From NCBI GenBank assembly GCA_963715785.1, contig OY970276.1, positions 2,356,001-2,420,000 on the forward strand: a stretch of DNA of 64,000 nt, written 5' to 3'. The notes beneath the pieces were generated by a model. That model saw nothing but the letters and a program-made list of their open reading frames with translations, did no database searches and was not told where the DNA came from. This stretch comes from LD21 sp963715785 (GTDB lineage Bacteria > Bacteroidota > Bacteroidia > Bacteroidales > VadinHA17). A program made the translations under genes and the position numbers. Below, piece by piece: positions 52,920-61,908 of this stretch; within the stretch, counting starts at the first letter, position 1, and each line of letters begins with the position of its first letter.

Positions 52920-54140
52920 TTAGTTGGCATTCAGCCAGTCAATTGAATTCTGAAGAAGCTGTAATGCATATGTGGGATTATGAACACCAAGAGATTTTTC
53001 ACTATTTATGTATTCATAATTATAAGCTGCTCCCAGTTCACCATATTTCCATTCACGACCAATTCTGTGGGCATAATCGTTATCGGTGGAAATGGTTACC
53101 GTATTGGCATATACAAGAATGCCTGATGTAGGGCCGACAGTATTGGCACTTACGAGTGCAGTTGCATATTTTTTTGTAGACTGGGTAGTGGGGAAAAGAA
53201 CTCCGTAAAAATCGTGACTCGGTTCAGCTACCAGTGAGAGAGTTCCATGACTTAAAGCCTGGACATAAAGCTTTCTTGAAACAAGCAGAGAGGACAGTTC
53301 TGCAAGCTTGGCTGTGATTGAAGTTTGAACCGGGGTTATCTTATCTGAACCATGGCAGTCTTCACATGCCTGCTCATTTGGTATAAGGGTATGGCCTCCT
53401 GTCTTGGTGTCAGCATTATATTCATTCATATGACAGTCGGTACAACTGTTTGTTGAATGGTGCCAGGTACGCGTATAGGTTTTTCCCGGAAATTCATAGC
53501 CGTTAATTCCGGCAAAAAGATTCGACTGATTTCCATCATGCACAGAAAAGCTCTGACCCACCTGGTATTTAACAGTCGAATTAGGATCGATAGTGTTATC
53601 AAGCGGGAAAAAGGGAAGCTGTTTAAATGGTTTAACTGCACCTGTACTGTCAGTATAATTGACTGCAGTGGCACCACGTATCTGGTGGCAGGTTACACAA
53701 AGGTTATCAATCTTTCCAAAGTCGGTTGTGGTAGCGTTATTATCATAATTTAAAGCAACCGGTGTAGTGGTACGTAATACAAATGTGACCGTGTCGTCTG
53801 AAAAATCAAATCCTGAATGTTTATGACATGTTTCGCAGTTGATACGGGTCGCAGTTGGTATTTCAGCAGCAACAACAAATTGCCCGTCACCGGTAATCTC
53901 CTGAAAACCTTCATTGGTATGACACCTTGCACAATACTTCTGATTTCTGGCACTTGTGGTACCTAGGTAATGTTTCGATAGATGGTATTCATCTTGCTTC
54001 GCATCCCAGTTCGGAGTATTGTGACATGTTTCGCAGGCTGCATTAGCATCTTTCCCGGGAGGGCCCACTGGGCCTTCACATGCTGTAAGGAAGAATCCAG
54101 CAGTGATTAAAAGAGAGAACAATCTGGCTATGTTTTTCAT
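52920..54140 (-). CDS. Six-heme c-type cytochrome lipoprotein
   Basis: This ~406-residue lipoprotein from ATG 54140 (signal RLFSLLITAGFFLTAC, lipobox LTAC) begins its mature part with a collagen-like EGPVGPPGKDA. A TTG at 54197 would place 19 residues in front of the signal and is rejected. It has six CxxCH sites: CETCH, CARCH, CETCH, CVTCH, CTDCH and CEDCH, all in the first ~300 residues. The C-terminal ~130 residues are free of hemes and mixed alpha/beta. It is transcribed away from the Crp/Fnr gene, with an FNR-like box between. It is a candidate terminal reductase or surface electron carrier. Confidence 0.88.
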   Translation of the reverse strand: MKNIARLFSLLITAGFFLTACEGPVGPPGKDANAACETCHNTPNWDAKQDEYHLSKHYLGTTSARNQKYCARCHTNEGFQEITGDGQFVVAAEIPTATRINCETCHKHSGFDFSDDTVTFVLRTTTPVALNYDNNATTTDFGKIDNLCVTCHQIRGATAVNYTDSTGAVKPFKQLPFFPLDNTIDPNSTVKYQVGQSFSVHDGNQSNLFAGINGYEFPGKTYTRTWHHSTNSCTDCHMNEYNADTKTGGHTLIPNEQACEDCHGSDKITPVQTSITAKLAELSSLLVSRKLYVQALSHGTLSLVAEPSHDFYGVLFPTTQSTKKYATALVSANTVGPTSGILVYANTVTISTDNDYAHRIGREWKYGELGAAYNYEYINSEKSLGVHNPTYALQLLQNSIDWLNAN

Positions 54141-54253
54141 ATCTGGGTAGGTTGTTAAGATTTCGTGTTGCAATTTACAAAAAAGCCTGTTATCCAAATA
54201 ACAGTTGATATGCTATTTATGTTGTATATAATTGATAGATATAGCTGCAGTCG

Positions 54254-54267
54254 TTGATAAATATCAA
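54254..54267. promoter_or_regulatory. Perfect FNR-type palindrome in divergent promoter region
   Basis: TTGATAAATATCAA is an exact match to the FNR consensus TTGAT-N4-ATCAA and is fully palindromic in its arms. It lies 114 bases before the six-heme cytochrome start and 79 bases before the Crp/Fnr start, so it may control both and give autoregulation. Confidence 0.7.
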
Positions 54268-54345
54268 TTAATAGGGTGATATTTGTTAGCTTTGTGTAGA
54301 GGAATGTTATTATAGTCTATTTTTAAACGCACTAAAAAAGGAAAT

Positions 54346-55041
54346 ATGTCTGTGGTAAACCTGATAAGCAGTTGTGAGACCTGCACCCACCCATGGAAAA
54401 ATTTTCAATACCTGACGAATGATGAAATTCGCCTTGTAAACGACAACAGGTATGAAGCTACCTTCAAACCCGGTGAAATAATTTTAAAGCAGGGATCTCC
54501 CTCTTCGAATGCGTTATTCATGGCCAGCGGAATGGCTAAAACATATATTGAAGGTGTAAACGGGAAAAATTTCATAATGAGCATTGCCCTGCCAGGCCGG
54601 CTCATTGTTGGTCCGGGAGCATATGTAGATTCTCGCCATTCATACACGGTTTCTGCCATTACTGCCGTTCAGGCGTGTTTTATAAATTTTGAGATATTCA
54701 AGCACCTGGTAAGGGTAAACGGTGCTTTTGCTGAAGGCCTCCTGGAAGACATAAGCGCTAAGTCGTTGAATACCTTAAACCGGATGGTCAGCCTGTCGCA
54801 GAAAAAAATGCATGGCAGGCTTGCCGATGCACTTCTCTATTTTTCAGATTCTGTTTTCAAAAGTGACGAATATGAAATGATACTTTCGCGGCAGGAGCTT
54901 GGAGAAATGACAAATATGGCCAAGGAATGTGTAGTCCGCATACTTAAAGAACTTGAAGATTCGGGAGTCGTTTATTCAGATTCATCAAAAGTTAAAATAA
55001 TTGACAAGGAAAGACTTATTCAGATCTCATTGAAGGGGTAG
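54346..55041 (+). CDS. Crp/Fnr-family transcriptional regulator
   Basis: This 231-residue regulator has an N-terminal cyclic-nucleotide-binding-type beta domain (FKPGEIILKQGSPSSNALFMASG, then GRLIVGPGAYVDSRHSYTVSAI) and a C-terminal winged helix-turn-helix (LSRQELGEMTNMAKECVVRILKEL). The N-terminus carries C-x2-C (SCETCTHPW, C10 and C13), with two more Cys at about 110 and 196. This is not the standard FNR spacing, so oxygen sensing by an FeS cluster is possible but unproven. It sits between the cytochrome genes and the cytochrome maturation gene and is the obvious candidate to bind the two FNR-like boxes. Confidence 0.9.
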   Translation: MSVVNLISSCETCTHPWKNFQYLTNDEIRLVNDNRYEATFKPGEIILKQGSPSSNALFMASGMAKTYIEGVNGKNFIMSIALPGRLIVGPGAYVDSRHSYTVSAITAVQACFINFEIFKHLVRVNGAFAEGLLEDISAKSLNTLNRMVSLSQKKMHGRLADALLYFSDSVFKSDEYEMILSRQELGEMTNMAKECVVRILKELEDSGVVYSDSSKVKIIDKERLIQISLKG

Positions 55042-55104
55042 CATCCAGAGGAGAGTTTTAAAAAACAGCCTGATTTTAAAAAGTATTAATACACCTATTA
55101 TATT

Positions 55105-58100
55105 ATGAAGTATTTAAAGTTCCTGTTCTCCCCGCTTATGATGGGGGTCCTGTTTGTAATTTTTGCCATTGCCATGGCTTCTGCAACCTTTATTGAGAAC
55201 GATCTTGGTTCAGCTTCCGCCTACAATATGGTGTATAATACAAAGTGGTTCGAGCTGATCCTTCTCCTTCTTGTTGTCAATCTTATCGGACAGGTTGTTA
55301 CGCAAAAACTTTTAAGGAAAGAAAAGCTTACAATCGCACTGTTTCATCTGGCATTCATTCTGATGATTATTGGCGCAGGAATTACAAGATACTTCGGATG
55401 GGAAGGCTCAATTCATATTCGGAACGGAGAGGTGCAGCAACAATGCTACTCAACTGAAAAATATATTTCATATTCTGTCAAAGGGAACAACGGAACTGTT
55501 TTAGCCAGCTATTCCCGGAAATATTCCCTCACCGCTGTTTCAGCCGATGAGTTTAAAAAATCAATTATGATAGGAGGGAAAGATTATGAGCTTGTCCTGG
55601 CAAAGATCATTCCCAATGCAACCGAAGTTATTACCGACAGCCCTCAGGGCGAACCAGTTGTTTCATTGATTGTAACAAAGGACATGATGGAAAGGGAGAC
55701 CCTCACTCTTAAGAAAGGAGAGACAATGAGTTCAAACGGACTGTCAGTGGCTTTTGATGCCCCTGTACCGGCCGATGTAAACATTACCCTCGACTCAGGG
55801 AAGTATTTTATTCAGTCAAGGTATCCTGTTGAGGAAAAGAGCATGAGCGATCAGGCTGCAATGGAAACGGAAACGGGTAAGCCGGTAGAATTAAAACCGA
55901 TGCAGGTATTAACTGTGAACGATATTAAAATTGTACCTCAGCAAATGTCGGTATCGGGTATAATTAAAGCTGAAGCTGTTAAACCCGAAGAACAAACTAC
56001 CGGGATGAATGCTTTTATTTTTAATCTTATCAGTGGTAATGAGTCTGCCACAGCATATCTGTGGGACAGGCAGGGCGAAAATATCGCTACTACATCATGT
56101 GTGCTTGATGGGGCAACTGTAGATATCAGCTATGGGTCTAAACTCACGACCCTTCCTTTTGCAATTAAACTTAATAAGTTTATCCTCGAGAGATATCCCG
56201 GTTCTTCGAGCCCTTCCGGTTATAAGAGCGATGTAGTACTTATCGATAAGAAAGAAAATATTGAAAAGCCTTTCATGATCTTCATGAATAATATCCTGAA
56301 ATATAAAGGCTACAGATTTTATCAGTCTTCTTTCGACCGCGATGAGATGGGTACCGTACTGTCAGTTAATCACGACATGGCTGGTATGCTGGTCACATAT
56401 ACAGGTTATGCCCTCCTGTTTCTTTTCATAATTCTTTCAATAATCAATAAAAAATCCCTGCTTCATACCATAAATGCCGGACATTGGAATTCATTGATTA
56501 GAAAAAGTGCTCCTCTGGTACTTCTTATGCTTCTTCTTACACATTCCACAGAAGCAAGTGCCCAGAAACTCATTCCGGAAAAGGCTGCCGCCGATGAATT
56601 TGGAAAAGTTCTCGTTCAGGATCAAAAGGGAAGAACCAAACCTCTTTTTACTCTGAGCAGTGATATACTCAGGAAAGTAACCAGGAAGAATGAATTTGAG
56701 GGCCTCACATCAATGCAGGTCTTCCTTGGGTTATATTTCGATTTCAATAACTGGAAGGACGTTCCCCTTATTAGTATCTCGAATACTGAAATTCAAAAGA
56801 AGCTGGGAATAACCGGGAAGTATGCCTCCTTCTCCGACCTGGTTAATCTTGAAGGCAACGGCTCCTATAAAATTTCGGAAGATGTCAACACAGCCTATTC
56901 AAAAGCGCCATCCGAAAGAAGCAAGACTGATAAGGAGATGATGAAAATTGACGAACGGGTTAACATTGTCTACATGCTGTTTAAAGGGGATTTTATGAAA
57001 CTATTTCCGCTGAGGGATGGAACACATAACTGGGGATCGCCTACCGAAGCGTTTCAAAAAGCTGTGAACAAAGACGATTCTGTATACCTGGGCGGAGTTT
57101 TACCTGTGCTGAGGGATGCACTCGTGACAAATAATATCGCTGTGGTGCGAAAAGTTGCTGAATCGATAAGAGGGTATCAGAAAAAATATTCACGGTATGC
57201 CCTGCCTTCCTCTACCAGGACAAATGCGGAACTGTTATATTACCGGCTTGGCATATTTGAACACCTGTTCCCTTTCTACGCAACCATCGGACTGATAATG
57301 CTTATCGGGCTGATTACCATGGTTATAAAGGGTAATAAAAACAGCTCATTATTTATAAAGATCCTGGGATCACTGATTTTTGCAGGGTTCCTTTTTCATA
57401 CCTTCGGACTGGGTCTCAGATGGTATATTGCCGGACATTCCCCTATGAGCAATGGATATGAATCAATGATCTTTATCTCATGGGCAACCCTGCTGGCAGG
57501 TTTTATCTTCAGCCGAAAATCAGCTTTTGCCCTTTCCGCAGCTGCAATCCTGGCTTCAATGACGCTTATGGTGGCACATATGAGTTTCATGGATCCCGAA
57601 ATAACCAACCTGGTCCCCGTTCTCAAATCCTACTGGCTTACCCTGCACGTATCGGTAATTATAAGCAGCTATGGCTTTCTGGGTGTGGGAGCTATTCTCG
57701 GACTTATCTCTCTTATACTGCTTGCCTTATCAAATGACAAAAACCGTGATAGGATTTCAGACACTATTGATGAACTTACTGTGATTAATTTTAAATCTCT
57801 TACTCTGGGGTTGTATTTAGTCACAGCAGGAACATTCCTTGGAGCCGTATGGGCAAACGAATCATGGGGCAGGTACTGGGGCTGGGATCCTAAAGAGACA
57901 TGGTCGCTGATTACCATCATTATCTACAGCATAGTGATACACAGCCGGAGAATACCAGGGATGAAGGATATCTTTACCTTTAATCTCATATCGCTGTTTG
58001 CATTTTCCTCGGTGCTGATGACATATTTCGGTGTTAACTATTATTTGTCGGGGATGCACTCCTATGCTGCTGGTGAAGCTACGCCGGTGCCGTCTTTTGT

Positions 58101-58191
58101 ATATATAGCTGTTATTGCCCTTGCCGCATTGTCGTTTCTGGCTTATTCGAAATACAAAACCTTGAGAAAGCCTGATAGCACAGGGATTTGA
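55105..58191 (+). CDS. ccsBA: Fused ResB-CcsA (CcsBA) cytochrome c heme-attachment protein
   Basis: This 1028-residue inner-membrane protein exports heme and joins it to CxxCH motifs (system II). The N-terminal ~450 residues are ResB/CcsB-like, with membrane segments at the start, a long periplasmic domain and a returning helix (VTYTGYALLFLFIILSI). The C-terminal CcsA half has eight or so helices, the WWD heme-handling motif (WANESWGRYWGWDPKETW) and conserved His residues in FLFHTFGLGLRWYIAGHSP and IIIYSIVIHSRR. It is needed for all the c-type cytochromes encoded just upstream, which explains its location. A strong hairpin follows. Confidence 0.93.
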   Translation: MKYLKFLFSPLMMGVLFVIFAIAMASATFIENDLGSASAYNMVYNTKWFELILLLLVVNLIGQVVTQKLLRKEKLTIALFHLAFILMIIGAGITRYFGWEGSIHIRNGEVQQQCYSTEKYISYSVKGNNGTVLASYSRKYSLTAVSADEFKKSIMIGGKDYELVLAKIIPNATEVITDSPQGEPVVSLIVTKDMMERETLTLKKGETMSSNGLSVAFDAPVPADVNITLDSGKYFIQSRYPVEEKSMSDQAAMETETGKPVELKPMQVLTVNDIKIVPQQMSVSGIIKAEAVKPEEQTTGMNAFIFNLISGNESATAYLWDRQGENIATTSCVLDGATVDISYGSKLTTLPFAIKLNKFILERYPGSSSPSGYKSDVVLIDKKENIEKPFMIFMNNILKYKGYRFYQSSFDRDEMGTVLSVNHDMAGMLVTYTGYALLFLFIILSIINKKSLLHTINAGHWNSLIRKSAPLVLLMLLLTHSTEASAQKLIPEKAAADEFGKVLVQDQKGRTKPLFTLSSDILRKVTRKNEFEGLTSMQVFLGLYFDFNNWKDVPLISISNTEIQKKLGITGKYASFSDLVNLEGNGSYKISEDVNTAYSKAPSERSKTDKEMMKIDERVNIVYMLFKGDFMKLFPLRDGTHNWGSPTEAFQKAVNKDDSVYLGGVLPVLRDALVTNNIAVVRKVAESIRGYQKKYSRYALPSSTRTNAELLYYRLGIFEHLFPFYATIGLIMLIGLITMVIKGNKNSSLFIKILGSLIFAGFLFHTFGLGLRWYIAGHSPMSNGYESMIFISWATLLAGFIFSRKSAFALSAAAILASMTLMVAHMSFMDPEITNLVPVLKSYWLTLHVSVIISSYGFLGVGAILGLISLILLALSNDKNRDRISDTIDELTVINFKSLTLGLYLVTAGTFLGAVWANESWGRYWGWDPKETWSLITIIIYSIVIHSRRIPGMKDIFTFNLISLFAFSSVLMTYFGVNYYLSGMHSYAAGEATPVPSFVYIAVIALAALSFLAYSKYKTLRKPDSTGI

Positions 58192-58215
58192 ATTGTGGAA
58201 ACCGGATATAAAAAA

Positions 58216-58250
58216 TGCAGGGACAGGCCTCAGACCTGTCCCTGCAATTT
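58216..58250 (+). terminator. Stem-loop terminator after ccsBA
   Basis: TGCAGGGACAGG (58216-58227) pairs perfectly with CCTGTCCCTGCA (58235-58246) around a seven-base loop, followed by ATTTAAT. The 12-bp GC-rich stem is strong but the T-run is weak. It also lies just beyond the 3' end of the oppositely oriented tRNA gene. Confidence 0.75.
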
Positions 58251-58279
58251 AATAAAATAATATTTTCCGGTATTTTTGG

Positions 58280-58354
58280 GGTGGAAGATGGGGCTCGAAC
58301 CCACGACTTTCGGAACCACAATCCGACGTTCTAACCGACTGAACTACATCCACC
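58280..58354 (-). tRNA. tRNA-His (anticodon GTG)
   Basis: Read on the minus strand, the sequence folds as a tRNA. The acceptor begins GGTGGATG with the extra 5' G(-1) typical of tRNA-His, opposite a discriminator C. The D arm is GTTCAGTCGGTTAGAAC. The anticodon stem TCGGA/TCCGA encloses TTGTGGT, giving anticodon GTG. The T arm is GTGGG-TTCGAGC-CCCAT. The 3' CCA is not encoded. One T-T mismatch is present near the base of the acceptor stem (positions 6-67). Confidence 0.93.
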
Positions 58355-58529
58355 GTTTCAGGAGTGCAAAATAAGGCCAAAATTTCAATTTCACAAAATT
58401 TTAATTTTATTTTCTCAAGCTCAGGCCAATTACTATCTTTGGATGATTCAAAAAAAATTAAACTTCCATGTGCAATTTCTTAATCTTTTAATTGTTATCA
58501 GGGAGTATTTATAAAAGATCTTCTCCGGC

Positions 58530-59879
58530 TTGAGAAAAATTAAGTTAATAGATAACATCTCGGGGCTGCAACTATTCCAGTTGATGAAGCCGGTTATCTT
58601 CCTCATTATCAGCATAGTATTTACTAAAAGCAAGCTCACGAGCCAGGACATAGGACAGTGGGAGATGTTTATGTTCATTGCAGGCCTCCTGACTTTCTTC
58701 TGGGTGACAGGAATTATTCAGTCACTGCTCCCTCTCTATCACAGAAATAAGACCTATAGAAAAGTAGGTGAGAATGGTTCAGCAAAATCGCCTGAAATAT
58801 TTAATGCATTCCTGTTATTATGTCTGTTCAGCCTTCTGTTTTTCATTCTCGGACAGGTATTAAAAAGCAACTTTTCGGTTTTTCACAACAGGGGAAATGT
58901 GCCATTTATTAATCTACTTTTGTTTTACATACTTTTCAGCAGCCCGGTATGTCTTATCGAATATATTTATCTTCTCAATAACCGTTCCTACCGGATATTT
59001 CAATATGGGCTATATACCTTTACAGCACAGCTGATTCTGATCATTTTGCCGCTTCTTTTCGGTAAGGGAATTCTCTGGTCAATCTATGGGCTTCTCGCTA
59101 TAACTTTTATCAGATGGATCTGGCTGATCATACTTTTACGGCGATATACCGAAATGAAGATCTCCGTTGAATTTATGAAGGAACATCTTTATGTTGGCGC
59201 TCCGCTGATTTTAACTACACTTATCAGCGGGTCGGCGCAGTATTCCGACGGAGTTATAATTTCAACAGTTTACCGCGATCCTGCAATGTTTGCATGGTTC
59301 AGATACGGTGCGAAGGAATTCCCCCTGGTGCTTATGCTCGCAAACGGGCTCAGCAGTGCCCTTCTATCAGAATTTTCCACTCGGGAACGAATGAAAGAAT
59401 CACTGGCAAAGCTCAGGGCTAAATCAAAACGCCTCATGCACCTGCTTTTCCCGATTACCATGGTGATGATGCTGATAGCAAGGTGGCTCTATCCGGTGAT
59501 GTTCAGGCCAGAATTCCATAAAAGCTCCGGAATATTCCTGGTTTATTCCCTGCTCATAATTCCCCGCCTTGTTTTTCCTCAGACAATACTGGTCGGCAGA
59601 AAAAAAACTCATATCACTTTATACGCCGCAATAATTGAGCTTATAGTGAATATCCCTTTAAGCCTGCTGATGATAAGATGGGGCTATGGGCTGGTAGGCG
59701 TTGCCCTTTCAACATTTATCGCTTATGCAATAAATAATCTCTTTATGGTGATATATGTTTGGATCAAAATGAAGATCCGTCCCGCTGAATATATCCCGCT
59801 TCAGGTCTATGCTATCTATTCAATGCTTATCGGGATTCTGTTTGTTCTCATCGACCATAGAATAATAAATATTCATTAA
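58530..59879 (+). CDS. Wzx-like polysaccharide flippase (MATE/MOP superfamily)
   Basis: This 449-residue protein has about 12-14 membrane helices in the pattern of oligosaccharide flippases (PF01943/PF13440): an N-terminal LQLFQLMKPVIFLIISIVF, central helices, a conserved GAPLILTTLISGSAQYSDG region and a C-terminal GYGLVGVALSTFIAYAINNL. It probably flips lipid-linked glycans across the inner membrane. The only workable start is TTG 58530, since an in-frame stop lies 18 bases upstream and the first Met would remove helix 1. It is followed by GtrA and, further on, a GT39 enzyme, suggesting glycan export. Confidence 0.85.
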   Translation: MRKIKLIDNISGLQLFQLMKPVIFLIISIVFTKSKLTSQDIGQWEMFMFIAGLLTFFWVTGIIQSLLPLYHRNKTYRKVGENGSAKSPEIFNAFLLLCLFSLLFFILGQVLKSNFSVFHNRGNVPFINLLLFYILFSSPVCLIEYIYLLNNRSYRIFQYGLYTFTAQLILIILPLLFGKGILWSIYGLLAITFIRWIWLIILLRRYTEMKISVEFMKEHLYVGAPLILTTLISGSAQYSDGVIISTVYRDPAMFAWFRYGAKEFPLVLMLANGLSSALLSEFSTRERMKESLAKLRAKSKRLMHLLFPITMVMMLIARWLYPVMFRPEFHKSSGIFLVYSLLIIPRLVFPQTILVGRKKTHITLYAAIIELIVNIPLSLLMIRWGYGLVGVALSTFIAYAINNLFMVIYVWIKMKIRPAEYIPLQVYAIYSMLIGILFVLIDHRIINIH

Positions 59880-59965
59880 TGACGGAACATTAATTCAATC
59901 AGGTCAGATCTGATTATTGCAGATCAAATATCTGATCGTGAAGAATATAAAAAATAGAGAGAATA

Positions 59966-60352
59966 ATGATTACTGAGGTACTGATCTTCAAGTTTATCAA
60001 GTTCTGCGTTGTTGGATTTTCCGGAATGGTGATCGATTTTGGCACAACATGGCTCTTGAAAGAAAAGGTCAGAATCAATAAATACCTGGCAAATTCAACT
60101 GGATTTATTCTTGCAGCTTCCTCAAATTATATCTGGAACCGGTTCTGGACATTTCAGAGCGGGAACACGCATATTGCCACGGAATATTTTTCATTTATTG
60201 TCATTTCCCTGGCCGGACTGGGTCTGAATAACCTATTGTTATATTTCTGCACTGAAAAACTGAAAATTAATTTCTATATCTCAAAACTGATTGCAACAGG
60301 TATTGTTACAATATGGAATTTTATAATGAATTATTTAATTACTTTTAGATAA
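59966..60352 (+). CDS. GtrA-family membrane protein
   Basis: This 128-residue protein has four membrane helices, typical of GtrA (PF04138). Signatures are FIKFCVVGFSGMVIDFGTTW at the start, ASSNYIWNRFWTFQ in the middle and TIWNFIMNYLITFR at the end. GtrA proteins help move undecaprenyl-phosphate-linked sugars across the membrane for surface polysaccharide modification. It lies between a flippase and a GT39 transferase, in keeping with that role. Confidence 0.92.
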   Translation: MITEVLIFKFIKFCVVGFSGMVIDFGTTWLLKEKVRINKYLANSTGFILAASSNYIWNRFWTFQSGNTHIATEYFSFIVISLAGLGLNNLLLYFCTEKLKINFYISKLIATGIVTIWNFIMNYLITFR

Positions 60353-60492
60353 TCGGCCTTTTGCCTTTTTATAACAATAATTCTTTTTAAAATTCAATAA
60401 AGCTTAATCAGGGTAATATTGTTTTTATTGATCAGATATCTGAAACGGCTGGCTTATAGCAGTAAGGATCAGGCTATTAAAAAGCAAAATCA

Positions 60493-61908
60493 ATGAACGA
60501 AAGACTGTTTCTGCTTACTCTCTTTTGTCTTTTAGCTCAGCAGTTAAATGGACAGGATACAAGTTCCGCCGATAGCCTTAAAATAACTGAAATAAACATA
60601 CAAGGCAACTTCATTACAAGCAAAAAATTTATATTTCGTGAGCTGGTCTTCAAAATCGATGAATATGTCAAAAAGAAAGATATTGAGTATATAAGACAGA
60701 CCAGCATTAATAATCTGACTAAATCAACATTATTTAATTTCATTGATGTTCAGGCGGTTGAGATTGACGGTGGGAAGCTGGCTATATATGTCAATCTTAC
60801 AGAGCGCTGGTTTATCTGGCCCGATATCTATCTGAATCAAACCGATAGAAATTTCTCAGAATGGTGGCGAAATAAAGACCTGAGCAAGTTGGAATACGGG
60901 ATCGGGCTAAAAGTAAATAATTTCAGGGGAATGGGAGAGTCCCTGCAGGTGAAGTACCATATTGGCAGCTTGACCCGGCGCGAATTTGAATATAAAGGAA
61001 TTCATCTCGACAAAGCAGAACATCATTTTTTAGATATCCATACGACCTTCGTCGATCTGAAGGATGTTCCCTGGATGGTCCGGTCAAATCAGCAGGTTAT
61101 TTTAAAATCAGAGAAGAAACTGTTGAGAAGTTCCGTTTTTGATATCCAATACACCTACAGAAAAAAATATTTTAATTTTCACAGTATTGACATCGGCTAT
61201 TCGATATTCAGGGCAGCTGATACCATACTCAAACTCAATCCGTATTTTTTTGGACAGAACAATACGAGCCAGAGGTATTTTAGCATCGGATATACCTTCA
61301 CCAGGGACACACGTGATTCTCATTTTTATCCAAAGACTGGTTATCTGCTCATTGCAGGAATAAACAAGAAGGGGCTTGGAATTTTTCCCGGCGAATATAA
61401 CAGTATAGACTTCTATTTTCAGGATTTTGATTACAGGAGACTCACAGACCGGATCTATTTTGCTTCAGGTTTTTTATATACTTCAGCTTCAAAGAGCGGG
61501 TATGCTTACTATCCCCAGACAGGCCTCGGCTACATGCAGTTTGTTAGAGGATATGAATATTATGTAGCTGACGGGGATAAATCATTGCTTTTGAAAAGTC
61601 TGTTTAATTTCAAGATACTGCCAATGAAAATTCTGAACCTTAACTTCTGGCCATTCCGGAAAGCATATCAGTTTAACAAGATCCCCCTTGAGATCTATTC
61701 AAATGTTTTTTTTGATGCAGGATATGTATACGATAAAACAGAAGAATATAAACTTTACAACAATAACCTGGTAAATAAAATTATGTATGGAACGGGAATA
61801 GGCATAGACATTATTACCTATTACGATAAAATACTCAGGATCGACTATGCATTTAACGGATTTGGCGAACATGGCTTTTTCATCCTGTGGAAAGCTCCGA
61901 TATTATGA
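60493..61908 (+). CDS. BamA/TamA-family outer membrane protein with one POTRA domain
   Basis: This 471-residue outer-membrane protein has a signal peptide (LLTLFCLLAQQLNGQ), a single POTRA domain (about residues 28-105, ITEINIQGNFITSKKFIFRE to VNLTERWFIWPD) and a 16-strand Omp85-type barrel. The barrel includes SLQVKYHIGS, FSIGYTFTRDTRDSHFYP (a D-x-R-D segment common in the family) and GYLLIAGINKKG, and ends GFFILWKAPIL. It is shorter than BamA, which has five POTRAs. It may insert specific proteins or move lipids. The stop overlaps the ATG of the GT39 gene. Confidence 0.85.
   Translation: MNERLFLLTLFCLLAQQLNGQDTSSADSLKITEINIQGNFITSKKFIFRELVFKIDEYVKKKDIEYIRQTSINNLTKSTLFNFIDVQAVEIDGGKLAIYVNLTERWFIWPDIYLNQTDRNFSEWWRNKDLSKLEYGIGLKVNNFRGMGESLQVKYHIGSLTRREFEYKGIHLDKAEHHFLDIHTTFVDLKDVPWMVRSNQQVILKSEKKLLRSSVFDIQYTYRKKYFNFHSIDIGYSIFRAADTILKLNPYFFGQNNTSQRYFSIGYTFTRDTRDSHFYPKTGYLLIAGINKKGLGIFPGEYNSIDFYFQDFDYRRLTDRIYFASGFLYTSASKSGYAYYPQTGLGYMQFVRGYEYYVADGDKSLLLKSLFNFKILPMKILNLNFWPFRKAYQFNKIPLEIYSNVFFDAGYVYDKTEEYKLYNNNLVNKIMYGTGIGIDIITYYDKILRIDYAFNGFGEHGFFILWKAPIL

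Noticed and set aside
58280..58354. tRNA-His acceptor mismatch considered as a pseudogene sign
   Set aside because: One T-T pair in an otherwise complete cloverleaf with G(-1), correct anticodon loop and T arm does not make it non-functional.
59909..59940. Repeated GATCAGAT/ATCTGATC words upstream of GtrA considered as an operator
   Set aside because: The words are short and unevenly spaced and do not match FNR or another known consensus; a similar word near 60430 is probably coincidental.
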